A stretch of DNA of 64,000 bases, taken from positions 2,294,001 through 2,358,000 of the forward strand of contig NZ_CP126994.1 in assembly GCF_030252425.1 (NCBI RefSeq). Direction: 5' to 3'. This document shows, piece by piece, positions 21,833-30,755 of the stretch. The position numbers and the translations under genes are program-made. This stretch comes from Acidisoma sp. PAMC 29798. GTDB lineage: Bacteria; Pseudomonadota; Alphaproteobacteria; Acetobacterales; Acetobacteraceae. The notes beneath the pieces were generated by a model. The model was not told the origin of the DNA. It did no database searches and saw only the letters and a list, made by a program, of their open reading frames with translations. Within the stretch, counting starts at the first letter, position 1; every line of letters starts with the position of its first letter.

Positions 21833-22141
21833 ATGATCATAATGAGCCTGCCGCAACAATTTATACCTACAGACGTCTATATGTCGGGGAAGAGCGCCTT
21901 TTGCGCCGGATGGTCGCAGCAGACGAACCCGTGGGAAGCTGGAAGTGAGGAACACGATCAGTGGTCAGACGGATGGGATGATGCCAACTGTTCTCAATCG
22001 GTCCTTCCCTTTCTGGAAGGCGGCGATGCCCACGCGTTCGCAGAAAGCTTGTCAGCAAATCCTTGGAGCGTCGTATCTGAGGAGCATACGCTCTGGACTG
22101 ATGGGTGGCTTGCCGCTGCGGCCGCACCGAAACACCTATAA
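21833..22141 (+). CDS. Small protein with two ribosome-modulation-factor-like repeats
   Basis: This 102-residue protein contains two copies of a short module, SAFCAGWSQQTNPW...EEHDQWSDGW and HAFAESLSANPW...SEEHTLWTDGW. The pattern A..G.....NPW..(G)(S)EEH..W.DGW resembles the C-terminal half of ribosome modulation factor (RMF/CrpP-type small proteins, with C/NPY followed by R..W..GW). RMF proteins dimerise and silence ribosomes in stationary phase; a similar role here is a guess from the motif. AGGAAGGGA precedes the ATG with good spacing, and a FixJ-like box with a -10-like element lies about 100 nt upstream. It is compact, has no signal peptide and is rich in Trp. Tandem duplication of the module is unusual. 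Confidence 0.6.
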   Translation: MIIMSLPQQFIPTDVYMSGKSAFCAGWSQQTNPWEAGSEEHDQWSDGWDDANCSQSVLPFLEGGDAHAFAESLSANPWSVVSEEHTLWTDGWLAAAAAPKHL

Positions 22142-22528
22142 TTCTCGCCGAATGCCAACTTATGGCAAGAAGGCTCCGACGCCACCACCACGCCGAAGTT
22201 ACCGGACCTCCTTAAAAAGCTGTCTAACTGAGATGTTGATTTCTTTGAACACATGATCCTTGAGAGTTATTGGAAGCCAGTGAGCAATGTCACGACAACC
22301 CGGATCCCCTGAACGATCAACCCTCTCCATTTCGAGAGGCCGTGGCCTCCCCTCAGAGCGCGTCGCGGGTAGTGACGAAGATTTCATCAGCGCCTGGGAG
22401 AAGGGGCTCATCCCAGGGTTTGTAGCCTTCCTTCACGTTCAACAACTCCAACGCGTCACCCAGACCGCTACTGCAGCGCTGTGCTCGGAGAATGCTGGAA
22501 GAGACGTCGGGGGGAACCGGCGACTATA
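22142..22528. other. Intergenic stretch without a convincing gene
   Basis: The only open frame, 80 codons on the plus strand from 22287, has no recognisable motif and an unusual composition. I see no regulatory box. The stretch ends at the left inverted repeat of the IS6-family element. Confidence 0.5.
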
Positions 22529-23381
22529 GGGTTCTGTTGCAAATGCTGGCGGAAGACGCACCAATCCGGTAGACGGCCTGAGGCCGACGATCTCAAGCTG
22601 CGACTTGAAAGAGGTTTGCGACGAACGCGGTCTGCGCCTGCATGTCGCGACCGCCGATGTTGTGAACCTGCCCCTTTCGGATCATCGCCATTGCTTCGTA
22701 GCCGGCCAGCGTTCGTCGGGCCGTTGGCAGGCTTCCAAAGCCGAGCCCAGGCCTCACCAACCGCTTTATTCTTCGATGATCTTGCTCAACAATGTTGTTG
22801 AGGTATTTGCACTGTCGCAGCTGCGCGAAACGCCACAGCTCACCTCCACGCTTCATGTCTGCGGTGGCACGTGGGTAGGCCGGGTTCTTGTCGACGGTGA
22901 TCGTGCGCGGGTTACCAGTATGGACCTGCGCCAGTGCCTTACGGAAGAAACGCTTAGCCGAAGCTGCGTCCCGCCGCGGCGACAGCAGGAAGTCGATCGT
23001 CTGGCCAAGGATATCCACAGCCCGATAGAGATGGGTCCAGGCTCCCTTGACCTTGATATAGGTCTCGTCCACCCGCCAGGAGCCGGTGTTGCGCCGCAGA
23101 TGACGTCGGAGCCGCTTCTCCAGCGACGCCGCATAGGCCTGCACCCAGCGGAAGATCGTGGTGTGATCGACTTCCACGCCGCGATCAGACAGCATCAACG
23201 AGAGGTCGCGATAGCTGACGGGGAACGCGAGATACCACCGGAGAGCCCATAGGATGACATTCGCCGCGAAGTGCCGCCCTTTTAATGCGCCACCTTGGTC
23301 CTCGTTCATCACCCACCCGCCGTTCGCCCGGGCATAGCTTGCCACGTCCCGGGCGCAGCGGGCAGCCTTGCAACAGAACCC
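22529..23381 (-). mobile_element. IS6-family insertion sequence (IS26-like organisation), 853 bp
   Basis: The element is bounded by perfect 14-bp inverted repeats, GGGTTCTGTTGCAA at 22529-22542 and its complement at 23368-23381, and contains a single transposase gene. IS6 elements normally make 8-bp target duplications. The flanks here (CGACTATA left, TAAATAGC right) do not match, so the copy probably arrived by cointegrate formation or has since recombined, deleting adjacent DNA. Confidence 0.85.
22593..23345 (-). CDS. IS6-family transposase
   Basis: The product has about 250 residues and the DDE catalytic core of IS6/IS26 transposases. It shows KGRHFAANVILWALRWYLAF, the HTH-like YRDLSLMLSDRGVEVDHTTI, WRVDETYIKVKGAWTHLYRA with the first Asp, ITVDKNPAYP with the second Asp, and NNIVEQDHRRIKRLVRPGLG with the Glu. 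An ATG at 23309 (MNEDQGG) would fit the usual 235-240 residue length better than the first in-frame codon at 23345. The gene looks intact and sits inside matched terminal repeats, so it may be active. It lies in a zone of transposon scraps. Confidence 0.9.
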   Translation of the reverse strand: MASYARANGGWVMNEDQGGALKGRHFAANVILWALRWYLAFPVSYRDLSLMLSDRGVEVDHTTIFRWVQAYAASLEKRLRRHLRRNTGSWRVDETYIKVKGAWTHLYRAVDILGQTIDFLLSPRRDAASAKRFFRKALAQVHTGNPRTITVDKNPAYPRATADMKRGGELWRFAQLRQCKYLNNIVEQDHRRIKRLVRPGLGFGSLPTARRTLAGYEAMAMIRKGQVHNIGGRDMQAQTAFVANLFQVAA

Positions 23382-24325
23382 TAAATAGCGCCAACATCGG
23401 CGACTTTTTTCGGAGTGCCTCTGATTCTAAAGACCAGAGACAGATTCCGTCAAGGGCCCAGAGGCGAAAGCCAATCTAACCGGGACGGGGTCCTACAGCC
23501 GATCCATCGAGCCCGAATGAGCAGATCGGTTAGAAAGGTTCTTCCCTCCAGATGCCCTCCATAGTGACGAACCCATGACTGCTTCGCCCTGCTAAGGCTC
23601 TGCGAAGGATTTGGTAGACGCCCAGAAGCGCAACGGCCGCGCCTGGCGGCTTTTTATCCGAATACGATGGAGGTCATCACCAGCACTCTCCCATTTCTAA
23701 AGGAGGCGTTGCATCTTTTCATGGCTGGCGCTGTTGCCCGGATAGGACTCGCCTGAGCGGCCGGTGGCGCGGCCTTCGTCGGAGGGTTGGACAACACATC
23801 TGGACGCTCGCCCATCCTCACGGTGCCGGCGACACCGACGTCCACATAGCCGCCGGTTTCGGGCTCGGTTTGCTTCTGACCTCCCTGTTTCCAACTGAAG
23901 TCGCAACATCCGGAGCAAACCCTCCGAAAGATCTCTCATCGTGACCAACTGCGGCGTACCGCTCCCGGTCGCGACGTCGCTGAGCCAGCGCCTGATCAAA
24001 ATGTCGACGTTTGGAGCTGATGGTAAGCGCCCCGTCATGTCAGCCTATCCGCAACTTCAGGGTGACCCTGAAGCCGGGACCTTTTACTCTTTCACGAATA
24101 CTATCACGGGGACAGCGGCCGTGGTGTCGGCGCTTCGCACCAGACCGGCTGGAGCGCTGCCGTTGCTTTGCTGCTTCAGCCTCGGAAGGGGGTGAAGGCC
24201 GCTCGATCGAGTTCGGCTACCTCCGAAAGAGATTATGTGGTTGCCGTAGCGGTCATGGCGACCGCATCTGGTCCCTCTAGTGGCAATATAGCCGAGCGTC
24301 TTCCTGTGCGTTGGCGCTCTCCTCA
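23382..24325. other. Long intergenic stretch with no supported gene
   Basis: Several overlapping short frames exist on both strands, none with a known motif or a good ribosome binding site. One minus-strand frame (about 23860-24038) has plausible coding composition (VDILIRRWLSDVATGSG) but breaks off, so it may be gene debris. No FixJ-like box is present. Confidence 0.5.
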
Positions 24326-24517
24326 TCAATTTCTGAAAAGTGGCCTGCGCCCCGATGAGAGACGCGGCTGGGACCGAGATTCAGAGCCAAGATCCTGACC
24401 CTCGAGTGGACCTTTGGCCTGTCCTGATAGAGTGGTTTCGTCTTTTTCCTCGACACCTTCGACACCGAAAGGGACGGTGCCGTCTTCACTCTTGGCGCCC
24501 TCTGATTTCTCAGTCAT
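24326..24517 (-). CDS. Hypothetical 63-residue acidic, disordered protein
   Basis: I do not recognise this protein. It begins [20 protein letters not shown] and stays hydrophilic throughout, with no membrane segment or cysteine. Two things support a real gene: AAGGAG sits 7 nt before the ATG, and a FixJ-like box (24638-24652) followed by a -10-like CTAG lies 120 nt upstream in the same orientation. The C-terminus turns Ser/Arg-rich, and another frame continues beyond it ([17 protein letters not shown]), so the gene could be truncated by a frameshift. Confidence 0.45.
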   Translation of the reverse strand: MTEKSEGAKSEDGTVPFGVEGVEEKDETTLSGQAKGPLEGQDLGSESRSQPRLSSGRRPLFRN

Positions 24518-24637
24518 AGCCGCTCCTTGCTAAAAGATGTGCTTGACAACATTGGATCAGCTATGTGGGCGCAGAGAACAAGCCACACTCAGGCCGATGA
24601 CAACCTGTCTAGAGCGAGATGCTCGGCCGCGGTAGCT

Positions 24638-24652
24638 TCGGAATCTACCTAG
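24638..24652 (-). promoter_or_regulatory. FixJ-like box upstream of the 63-residue ORF
   Basis: The minus strand reads CTAGGTAGATTCCGA, with CTAG at offset 26-29. It ends 120 nt before the ATG at 24517. Confidence 0.55.
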
Positions 24653-24653
24653 C

Positions 24654-24950
24654 GGTGCCGGTTCCGTGTGCAAGGAACCATCGCCGCTCGCCATGTCGCC
24701 AGGCCCTTGCGGATGTTCTCAAGCTCGAGTTTCCACTCATGCGGCTTGATGGATATTCCATGTTCAAATCACGCATGTTGTCTAAAAGGATCTGCGACAC
24801 GATGAGCCGCGCCGTCTCCTTCGTCCGCCGGCACGACATACCAAGGGGGCTGCCTTCGTACTGCCGTGGCTGAGGCACTCACTATAGGCGGTCATATACG
24901 ATTTCCAGAATTCCGCCCGGCAATATCAGCCGCACTGAATTTCCAGTCAC
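24654..24950 (-). pseudogene. Polyphosphate kinase 2 remnant (C-terminal part, frameshifted)
   Basis: Across three minus-strand frames the C-terminal third of a PPK2 can be read in order: DWKFSAADIAGRNS, then PPWYVVPAD, then ETARLIVSQILLDNMRDLNM followed by EYP, then a tail resembling HEWKLELENIRKGLA. These align with [34 protein letters not shown] and [11 protein letters not shown] of the intact PPK2 at 60370-61239. At least two frame changes separate the pieces, and the kinase core is missing where the IS110-type region begins. It is a decayed second PPK2. Confidence 0.65.
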
Positions 24951-25091
24951 AACTGCTTCACAGGCTCAAGATGATCTTGGACAGATGGGGTGATTGGGGT
25001 CTTTCCCCGGTGATCCGGTAGCCGCTCCTCTTAGGATGATCGAACGTGGTCTGGGGTGTGGATCGGCCACGAGCATCAAGGAGGAGCAGCC

Positions 25092-26078
25092 GTGGGTTAC
25101 TTTGCCGGGTTGGACGTGTCTTTGGAAGAGACCGCAATCTGCATCATTGATGGGGCGGGTCATATCGTGCGCGAGGCGCGTGCGGCCGGCGAGCCGGAGG
25201 TGCTGGTTGCGTTCTTCAGGGCATCTGGGATGGAGATGGACCGGGTCGGCCTGGAGGCTTGTTCGCTGACAGCGTGGCTGCACGCTGGGCTCACGGAGGC
25301 CGGCATCCCGGCGATCTGCATCGAGACGCGTCAGGCCAAGGCGGCGATGGGGGCGATGCCAAACAGGACTGACCGCAATGACGCGAGTGGGATCGCACAG
25401 ATCATGCGCACCGGCTGGTATCGCGCGGTGCATGTGAAGAGCCCGTCCTGCCGTTCCCGGCGAGCGCTGCTGACCGCACGGCGGATGGTGCTCAACAAAC
25501 GCCGCGACGTGGAGAACGGAATTTGCGCGCTAGTGCGGGAGGTCGGACTGAAGGTCGGCACGCCAAACCGCAAGGACTTTCCGGCCCGCATTCGCGCGTT
25601 GGCCGCCGACGACCCGGTTCTGACCAGCCTGGCTGAGTCGTTGCTGGCCGTTGTCGAGGTGATGACCCGGGAGGTCGAGCGCCTCACCAAGCGTGTGATC
25701 GACGAGGTGCGCATCGAGCCAAAGTGTCGGCGGCTGATGACGGTCCCAGGCGTAGGTCCGCTCACAGCCTTGGCGTTCCGCGCCACGATCGACCGGCCGG
25801 ATCGCTTTCGGAGATCGCGCGACGTTGGCGCGCATCTCGGGTGCGGCGACGAACTGGCGCGCACCGCGCTTTACGAGGCGGCCCATTCGCTGCTGATCCG
25901 CAGCAAGAAATGGTCGGCGCTGCGGGCGTGGGGCATGAACGTTGCCAAGCGTCGCGGCATGGCGCGGGCTCGTGTCGCAGTGGCACGCAAGCTGGCGGTC
26001 ATCCTGCATCGCATGTGGGCCGATGACAGTGAGTTCCGCTGGGGCAAGCATGCCTTGGCTCTCACCGCCGCGGCGTGA
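25092..26078 (+). CDS. IS110-family transposase, probably with an internal deletion
   Basis: The protein has the two-part IS110 architecture. The N-terminal DEDD (RuvC-like) domain starts YFAGLDVSLEETAICIIDG and includes LEACSLTAWLHAGL and NRTDRNDASGIAQIMRTGWY. The C-terminal helix-hairpin region is LMTVPGVGPLTALAFRATID followed by ALYEAAHSLLIRSKKWSALR. The GTG at 25092 is chosen because AAGGAGGAG lies 6-7 nt upstream; a longer frame from 25056 lacks such a site. Between VGAHLG and CGDELARTALYEAAH the usual segment of about 20 residues (LTPRRYQSGE...) is missing in frame, which may abolish activity. Element ends could not be fixed, since IS110 elements lack long terminal repeats. Confidence 0.8.
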   Translation: MGYFAGLDVSLEETAICIIDGAGHIVREARAAGEPEVLVAFFRASGMEMDRVGLEACSLTAWLHAGLTEAGIPAICIETRQAKAAMGAMPNRTDRNDASGIAQIMRTGWYRAVHVKSPSCRSRRALLTARRMVLNKRRDVENGICALVREVGLKVGTPNRKDFPARIRALAADDPVLTSLAESLLAVVEVMTREVERLTKRVIDEVRIEPKCRRLMTVPGVGPLTALAFRATIDRPDRFRRSRDVGAHLGCGDELARTALYEAAHSLLIRSKKWSALRAWGMNVAKRRGMARARVAVARKLAVILHRMWADDSEFRWGKHALALTAAA

Positions 26079-26727
26079 CGAGAAGAGTTCGAGTTTCCGC
26101 CTAACCAGGGCGGATGCCGCGTCGTTCCCGTGGGGACGATGGGCGAGGTGATCTCGGTGTGTGTCCGGAGCCGGAGGGCCGCAATACCCCGAAGGTCGCG
26201 GGACAGATTGAGACGCCTCGCCCTCCTGACCCCATCACCCCATCATGCGGCGACCGCGAAGAGAAGCGAGTGACCTACGGGAATGGCCTGAGGCAAGAGA
26301 CCCTGACAACCCCAATCAGAGAGGACACTTAGGGCGAATGCCCTGGGGCCCACCCGGCGGCGAGCCCAACCGACACATTAGATAGCGACAAGCGCGGCGA
26401 CCGTTTGTCCCCCGGATCCTTTGGTCCGGACGATCCCGAGCGTGCGGAGACCGCGCGCCACATAGTCATCGTCCGTCTCGGCAACTCCTGTCGTTTCGCA
26501 AAATTGGACTATGCGGGGGCGACCACAAGGAGCGGCAGGCCCCTTGCATTTCTAAACGTTCGCCATAAACCCCTGCCACAATAGCCTCGCATACGCTCTC
26601 TCACCGCGTCGACAGGCTGAGAGCTCGCCGTTAGAGAGATTCTGCACCCTCGGCCTTCAGGTCGCGGGTGCAGAAGCCATGCGACAAAATTGTGAAGCAG
26701 ACTTCAGCAAGCCGGCGGGTCGACTGT
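26079..26727. other. Intergenic region with IS110 flank and gene debris
   Basis: The first part probably belongs to the IS110 element. A minus-strand frame ending at TAA 26378-26380 (VQFCETTGVAETDDDYVARG followed by LRTLGIVRTKGSGG) looks coding by composition but starts abruptly near 26530. I cannot assign it. No regulatory box was seen. Confidence 0.4.
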
Positions 26728-27606
26728 CTATCTGCTGGCAGTCTTTCTGGGCAGGCTCGCCGTCCAATATGCGTCTACCTTCTTGCTTTGGGCGGCAAAC
26801 TGCCCCGCAGCTCTGAACTGCGCATCGGTCGCCATGGGCGCGGCTGCGACAACCGCCTTGGTTGTGTCGAGCACGAGTAGGTCGGCGCTCCGCGTGACTT
26901 TGAAATCATGCCATGGAATCGGGACAAACTTCTCGTCAAACCCAAACAGGCCGCCGCGGGCCACGACCAAATAGGCGATCTTCCCTGTTTTAGGATCAAT
27001 GACCAAGTCGTAGACGCTGCCGAGCGCCTCCCCCTTTGCGTTGCGCACGTCCGTGTCGATGAGCTGATCCGAACGAAGCGCGGCGGTCGTGTCTGTGACC
27101 GGCAACGCAGAACCGATCTGCTGCATGCGCCAGTCGGCACCGTAAATCATTGGACCTCGTCGACCCTCTGAGTTTGCCGTGTAGCTTTTATAGATTGTCC
27201 GCGTGGTTGCGAGCACTTCCTCGCAGGCTTGCGGCTTGCCATTCTGAGCGAGGATATTGGCTGTGGTGATGAGATTTCGAATCTCATAGCCTGGCCGTAC
27301 ATTCCTGTAATCAGGCGACACACCAGCGGCATGACCCTTGATCGGGGATTGGTTTCCGTAGCCTTCGACTGGATATCCGTAACCATAATCGGATCCGCCC
27401 ATCCAGTAGCCGCCCTTCTGCATCGTCTTAGAGAAAGTCCGGATGTCGCTAGCGCAGTCTGAGTTCGAGGTGGTGGCTGATGCAGTTCCCGTAGCCGAAG
27501 GCGAGGTGCTCTCAATGTTGCTGGTGGCAGGTTCTGCTGAGAACGACGGCCCCGCAAGGGCAACGCAGACGGCAGTAGCGGAGGTAAACAGGATCGTGCG
27601 GATCAT
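26728..27606 (-). CDS. Exported PRC-barrel domain protein
   Basis: This 292-residue protein has a clear Sec signal peptide (MIRTILFTSATAVCVALAGP, cleavage after SFSA). It continues with a Ser/Thr-rich linker, a middle region with a conserved helical segment (IRNLITTANILAQNGKPQAC), and one PRC-barrel near residues 175-250 (LIDTDVRNAKGEALGSVYDL then VIDPKTGKIAYLVVARGG). PRC-barrels bind partner proteins or RNA; secreted versions are common in alphaproteobacteria and are uncharacterised. It differs from the three cytoplasmic double-PRC proteins elsewhere in the window. A FixJ-like box ends 101 nt before the ATG, followed by CTAG as a -10-like element. Confidence 0.8.
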   Translation of the reverse strand: MIRTILFTSATAVCVALAGPSFSAEPATSNIESTSPSATGTASATTSNSDCASDIRTFSKTMQKGGYWMGGSDYGYGYPVEGYGNQSPIKGHAAGVSPDYRNVRPGYEIRNLITTANILAQNGKPQACEEVLATTRTIYKSYTANSEGRRGPMIYGADWRMQQIGSALPVTDTTAALRSDQLIDTDVRNAKGEALGSVYDLVIDPKTGKIAYLVVARGGLFGFDEKFVPIPWHDFKVTRSADLLVLDTTKAVVAAAPMATDAQFRAAGQFAAQSKKVDAYWTASLPRKTASR

Positions 27607-27707
27607 TTGATTGCTCCCTAAAGATGACTGACCGAACTACGAGCGGCGCGATGTCATCGCCCTTGTTGAGAGGGACTCCTAGTCCGACCGCGACCGACCT
27701 GCCAGGC

Positions 27708-27722
27708 TCGGAAACTACTCAC
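27708..27722 (-). promoter_or_regulatory. FixJ-like box upstream of the exported PRC-barrel gene
   Basis: The minus strand reads GTGAGTAGTTTCCGA and extends to GTGAGTAGTTTCCGAGCCTG, a 20-mer shared exactly with the box at 62325. CTAG follows at offset 26-29. It ends 101 nt before the start codon. Confidence 0.65.
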
Positions 27723-28035
27723 CCGCGTGCCGCACGTTTACCTCCTTCGTCGTGGTTCGCAAGAGTCTTTCCACTTTCTGCATGTCCTCTCCGCCTCGAG
27801 ACTTGTAATTTCTATCTCACAGAAGACCCGTGTTGAACGCCGCTATAAACGGGTGGTGCGGGTCCACCACCACCCCTATATAGTCGCCTCGTCGGGCGAC
27901 TTACCCACAGCACCTACACCATCAACCCCGACACGACCGGGCATCTGCTGAAGCTTGTCCCAAGAGTTAGACAAGGCAATCCGCGGGGCTCAGCTGGTAT
28001 GAGTTACCCTCGCCGTAGTCGATGGCAATGTCGGT

Positions 28036-28050
28036 CTGAGTAGTTTCCGA
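28036..28050 (+). promoter_or_regulatory. FixJ-like box, plus strand, distant from any gene
   Basis: Reads CTGAGTAGTTTCCGA with GTAC at offset 26-29. The next plus-strand gene (the CheB-like ORF) starts 451 nt downstream, so the box either drives a long leader, a small RNA, or a lost gene. Confidence 0.5.
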
Positions 28051-28501
28051 TCCTACAGAGGTCCGTTGGCATCGTGTACCGCAAGTGAGCATCAAAAGAC
28101 GTCGGGGAACGACGTGAGTTTGAGGAAAAGATAATAACGAGGCCGGGACGCCCCTTTGCTTCTCATGCCGCCGTATGCTGCAAAGGTCGCATAGAAAGGC
28201 GCCCAGAGATCCATGACTGCGGCCTTTTGAAAGGGTGGTCGGTTGTGACAGCATCATACTACTGTCGGATTCTCCTTAGGCAGCCAAACCGAGGGCGTGA
28301 AGAGGACTCTTTGCCTCATCCGCGTCTTGCCTGCATGCACGGATATTAGAAGCGGCTCCATCAAATGAGACGGTGCGCCCCCAAGAGGTTGGACAAAGAG
28401 GACACCTAGACCCTCGCACGGTTAAGCACGCCAGATCGCCACAAGATTCCATCCACTGTCAGTTTCTAATCTATGGTTCGACATAACTCTGCGGAGGCTC
28501 A

Positions 28502-29113
28502 GTGAGAAAGAGTTGCCTAATGACATTCGATCACGAGCTGCGGGACTTTCCGATCGTTTGTGTTGGTGGTTCGGCCGGCGGATTAGATGCGTATATAAGG
28601 CTGCTAAGCAACCTTCCCAGCGACATGGGCGTCGCCATCGTTATCGTTAACCATCTCAGAGTCGTTGCGACGCAGCTTCATGAGATTCTACCGCGATACA
28701 CGTCAATGCCCGTGGAATTGATAAATGAGCGGCTCGAAGTTCGGCCAAATTGCGTCTTTATTATCCCGGAAAAGCGGGATTTACATGTCTTGAACGGCGA
28801 GTTCAGGCTGAAGCCAATCTCGAAACCGCATGGTTGGCCCGATGTAATAACGGTTTTTCTTCGTTCATTGGCTCAACATTGGGATGGTCGGCTCATCGCC
28901 GTCATTGTATCTGGATTCGACGGCGACGGCGCTGAAGCACTTTGTGAGATTAGAGACATTGGAGGTGTCACAATCGCGCAAGCACCGAACACGGCGTCTC
29001 AGCCGGATATGCCGGATAGTGCCATAGCAAGTGGCTGTATTGACTATATCCTCGGACCCGAGGATATAGCGCGCACAATCGTTCGCGTCGCATCTCGTGA
29101 AAAGTTTCGCTGA
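28502..29113 (+). CDS. Stand-alone CheB-type methylesterase domain protein
   Basis: The 203 residues consist almost entirely of a CheB catalytic domain with no receiver domain. The Ser of the triad is in VGGSAGGLDA near residue 25, the His in IVNHL near 60, and the Asp in VSGFDGDGAEAL near 145. Classical CheB demethylates chemoreceptor glutamates, but no chemoreceptor or Che core gene is in the window. Related solitary CheB domains sit next to CheR-PAS kinases, and a fused CheB-CheR kinase lies 20 kb away, so a role in sensory adaptation outside chemotaxis is likely but unproven. GTG at 28502 has GGAGG 4 nt upstream; an ATG at 28520 is the alternative. A FixJ-like box is 451 nt upstream. Confidence 0.75.
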   Translation: MRKSCLMTFDHELRDFPIVCVGGSAGGLDAYIRLLSNLPSDMGVAIVIVNHLRVVATQLHEILPRYTSMPVELINERLEVRPNCVFIIPEKRDLHVLNGEFRLKPISKPHGWPDVITVFLRSLAQHWDGRLIAVIVSGFDGDGAEALCEIRDIGGVTIAQAPNTASQPDMPDSAIASGCIDYILGPEDIARTIVRVASREKFR

Positions 29114-29333
29114 TTGTCGATGTCAAGCATCGAGTTTCGTTTCTCCGTTCTCAACCCGATCCATCTCGAGACTCCTCACGCTGAGGACTTACGCCGGGCT
29201 CGATCCATGCGTGCCAATGAAATGAAATACATCGCGAAACGCAGTGTGGCTCGAGCGCACAGGACGTCACTTGCTCCGTTCCGGCATGTCTCCCTTCCAA
29301 AGACAATCTCAAGTTCTAATATTGAAGCAGAGC

Positions 29334-30755
29334 CTATTTGCCGGCAGCATGACAATGGGCTTCGAGCCAACCTCCCGTGAAGCCGGCGCGCAATAACCCG
29401 CTAATCACGTAAGGCGAGCTTCGCATCAATTGCCATGGCAAACCGCTTCGATAGTTCTCTATCATGAGCACGATCGGACCCTGATTCAATCCGAACTGCC
29501 AAGGTGATACCCAGCCGTAGGGGTTCTGGGTTCTGTCCGGATGGGTTGGATTGAACGTCGCCTTGAAGCCGAGCCGATCACCGGTCTTCAGGTCGATGTG
29601 GTTAATAAAATTGTCGAGGGTAGGCAAAACGATCTCGGGCGCGAACGGCAGCGACGCGACCACCGCCCAGGGCGCGAGTGTGCCATCATCGGGTCCTTCG
29701 GGCACGCCGCGTGCCCGATAGTCAAAGAATTGCCGCTTTCGGCCGCCGATCTCGATGGTGCTGGGCCCAGGACCGTCGCTCGCGGTGATCCCCCAGCACG
29801 TTTCACCGTAATCGGTGAACCCAAGAGGATTTTCGATCGCGTAGCGCTGCTGGACATAGGTCGCGCGACGACTGTTCTCAAAGTAGTCACTTCCTTTGCC
29901 GCGCATGTACTCATCACGTAGTCCTCGTAGGTCCAACCAGAGATGCGATATTTGGTGGGTAAAGAACGGTCCTGCGTACAACAAGTCATGCCCGAAAATC
30001 CGCCGCCATCGGTAAGTCGATGTCCAGGCGACATAGCTATCCCTCGGCAACGGATAAGTCGGCGAGCCAAGTCCGAGGACATAGAGAAACATTGCCTCGT
30101 CGTAGCCTTGCCAGCGATAGGGCAGGAAATGGCTCTCGGGCTTCCAGCCCTGACTGACCGTCAGGCCGCCGTTTTGAGCCCATTGCCAATCGGTGCGCCG
30201 ATAGAGAATGTCGGCAAGCAGGCGGATTTCACGCTCGTCATCGGTGTCGCCAAGAAAATAAGCCGCCGCGGCTAACATGCCCGCAAGCAGAAACGCTGTA
30301 TCGATGGTGGACAGTTCGCATTCCCAGACGCGCCTTCCGCTTCTCATGTCCAGAAAGTGGTAGTAGAAGCCCTTGTAGCCGGTGACGTCGGCTCCGACGC
30401 CTTGGCTGCTGTCATTAAAAAAGCGGAGAGTCATGAGGGTTCGCTGCACGGCGTCTGCACGATCGATGAAGTTGCGCTCAACGCCGATGGGATAGGATGA
30501 CAAGGCCAAGCCAACAGCCGCGATGCTGGCCGGCGCGCCTGGCTGGGTCTTGTCAGCTATCAGGCCGTTGCTCGGGTTCACTTCCTTGACGAAGTATTCA
30601 AACGTCTCCCGCTGCAGGCTATCGAACCGCGCGGAGCCGATCCGTGGGTCAATCACGCGCACAGTGTTCCGGCACTGCTGTTCAAGGATGTGACCGGGGC
30701 TGTCTTTGATCTGTGTGCCCTTGCTGCGGTGTGAGTTCCACTGTGACGGCGGCAA
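29334..30755 (-). CDS. Glucoamylase-like hydrolase (COG5368 / GH144 type), candidate endo-beta-1,2-glucanase
   Basis: This protein of about 440-470 residues has the all-alpha barrel signatures of the glucoamylase-like family. These include QRETFEYFVKEVNPSNGLIA, GYKGFYYHFLDMRSGRRVWE with CELSTIDTAFLLAGMLAAA, GYDEAMFLYVLGLGSPTYPL, TDYGETCWGITASDGPG, and the C-terminal WVSPWQFGLNQGPIVLMIEN. GH144 members cut beta-1,2-glucan, and the cyclic beta-1,2-glucan synthase of this window makes that polymer; this assignment is family inference, not seen directly. No signal peptide is visible, so it may act inside the cell. The first in-frame codon (30755) lies inside the GH39 gene; a GTG at 30662, 20 nt after the GH39 stop, is a plausible later start. 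It is the last gene of a transporter-GH39-GH144 unit. Confidence 0.75.
   Translation of the reverse strand: MPPSQWNSHRSKGTQIKDSPGHILEQQCRNTVRVIDPRIGSARFDSLQRETFEYFVKEVNPSNGLIADKTQPGAPASIAAVGLALSSYPIGVERNFIDRADAVQRTLMTLRFFNDSSQGVGADVTGYKGFYYHFLDMRSGRRVWECELSTIDTAFLLAGMLAAAAYFLGDTDDEREIRLLADILYRRTDWQWAQNGGLTVSQGWKPESHFLPYRWQGYDEAMFLYVLGLGSPTYPLPRDSYVAWTSTYRWRRIFGHDLLYAGPFFTHQISHLWLDLRGLRDEYMRGKGSDYFENSRRATYVQQRYAIENPLGFTDYGETCWGITASDGPGPSTIEIGGRKRQFFDYRARGVPEGPDDGTLAPWAVVASLPFAPEIVLPTLDNFINHIDLKTGDRLGFKATFNPTHPDRTQNPYGWVSPWQFGLNQGPIVLMIENYRSGLPWQLMRSSPYVISGLLRAGFTGGWLEAHCHAAGK

Larger units (their letters stand above)
27607..28501. other. Intergenic region with two FixJ-like boxes and no supported gene
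   Basis: Contains the boxes at 27708 (minus, for the PRC gene) and 28036 (plus). A 96-codon minus-strand frame (27967-28257) is discounted because it runs through the second box and shows no motif. About 450 nt lie between the plus box and the CheB-like gene, enough for an unannotated leader or small RNA. Confidence 0.5.

Noticed and set aside
22287-22529. 80-codon plus-strand ORF beside the IS6-family element
   Set aside because: No motif, no convincing Shine-Dalgarno sequence, and it ends at the element border.
22521-23389. IS6-family element as a clean insertion with target duplication
   Set aside because: The 8-bp flanks differ (CGACTATA versus TAAATAGC).
27967-28257. 96-codon minus-strand ORF
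   Set aside because: It runs through a FixJ-like box and has no domain; its ribosome binding site is too far from the start.
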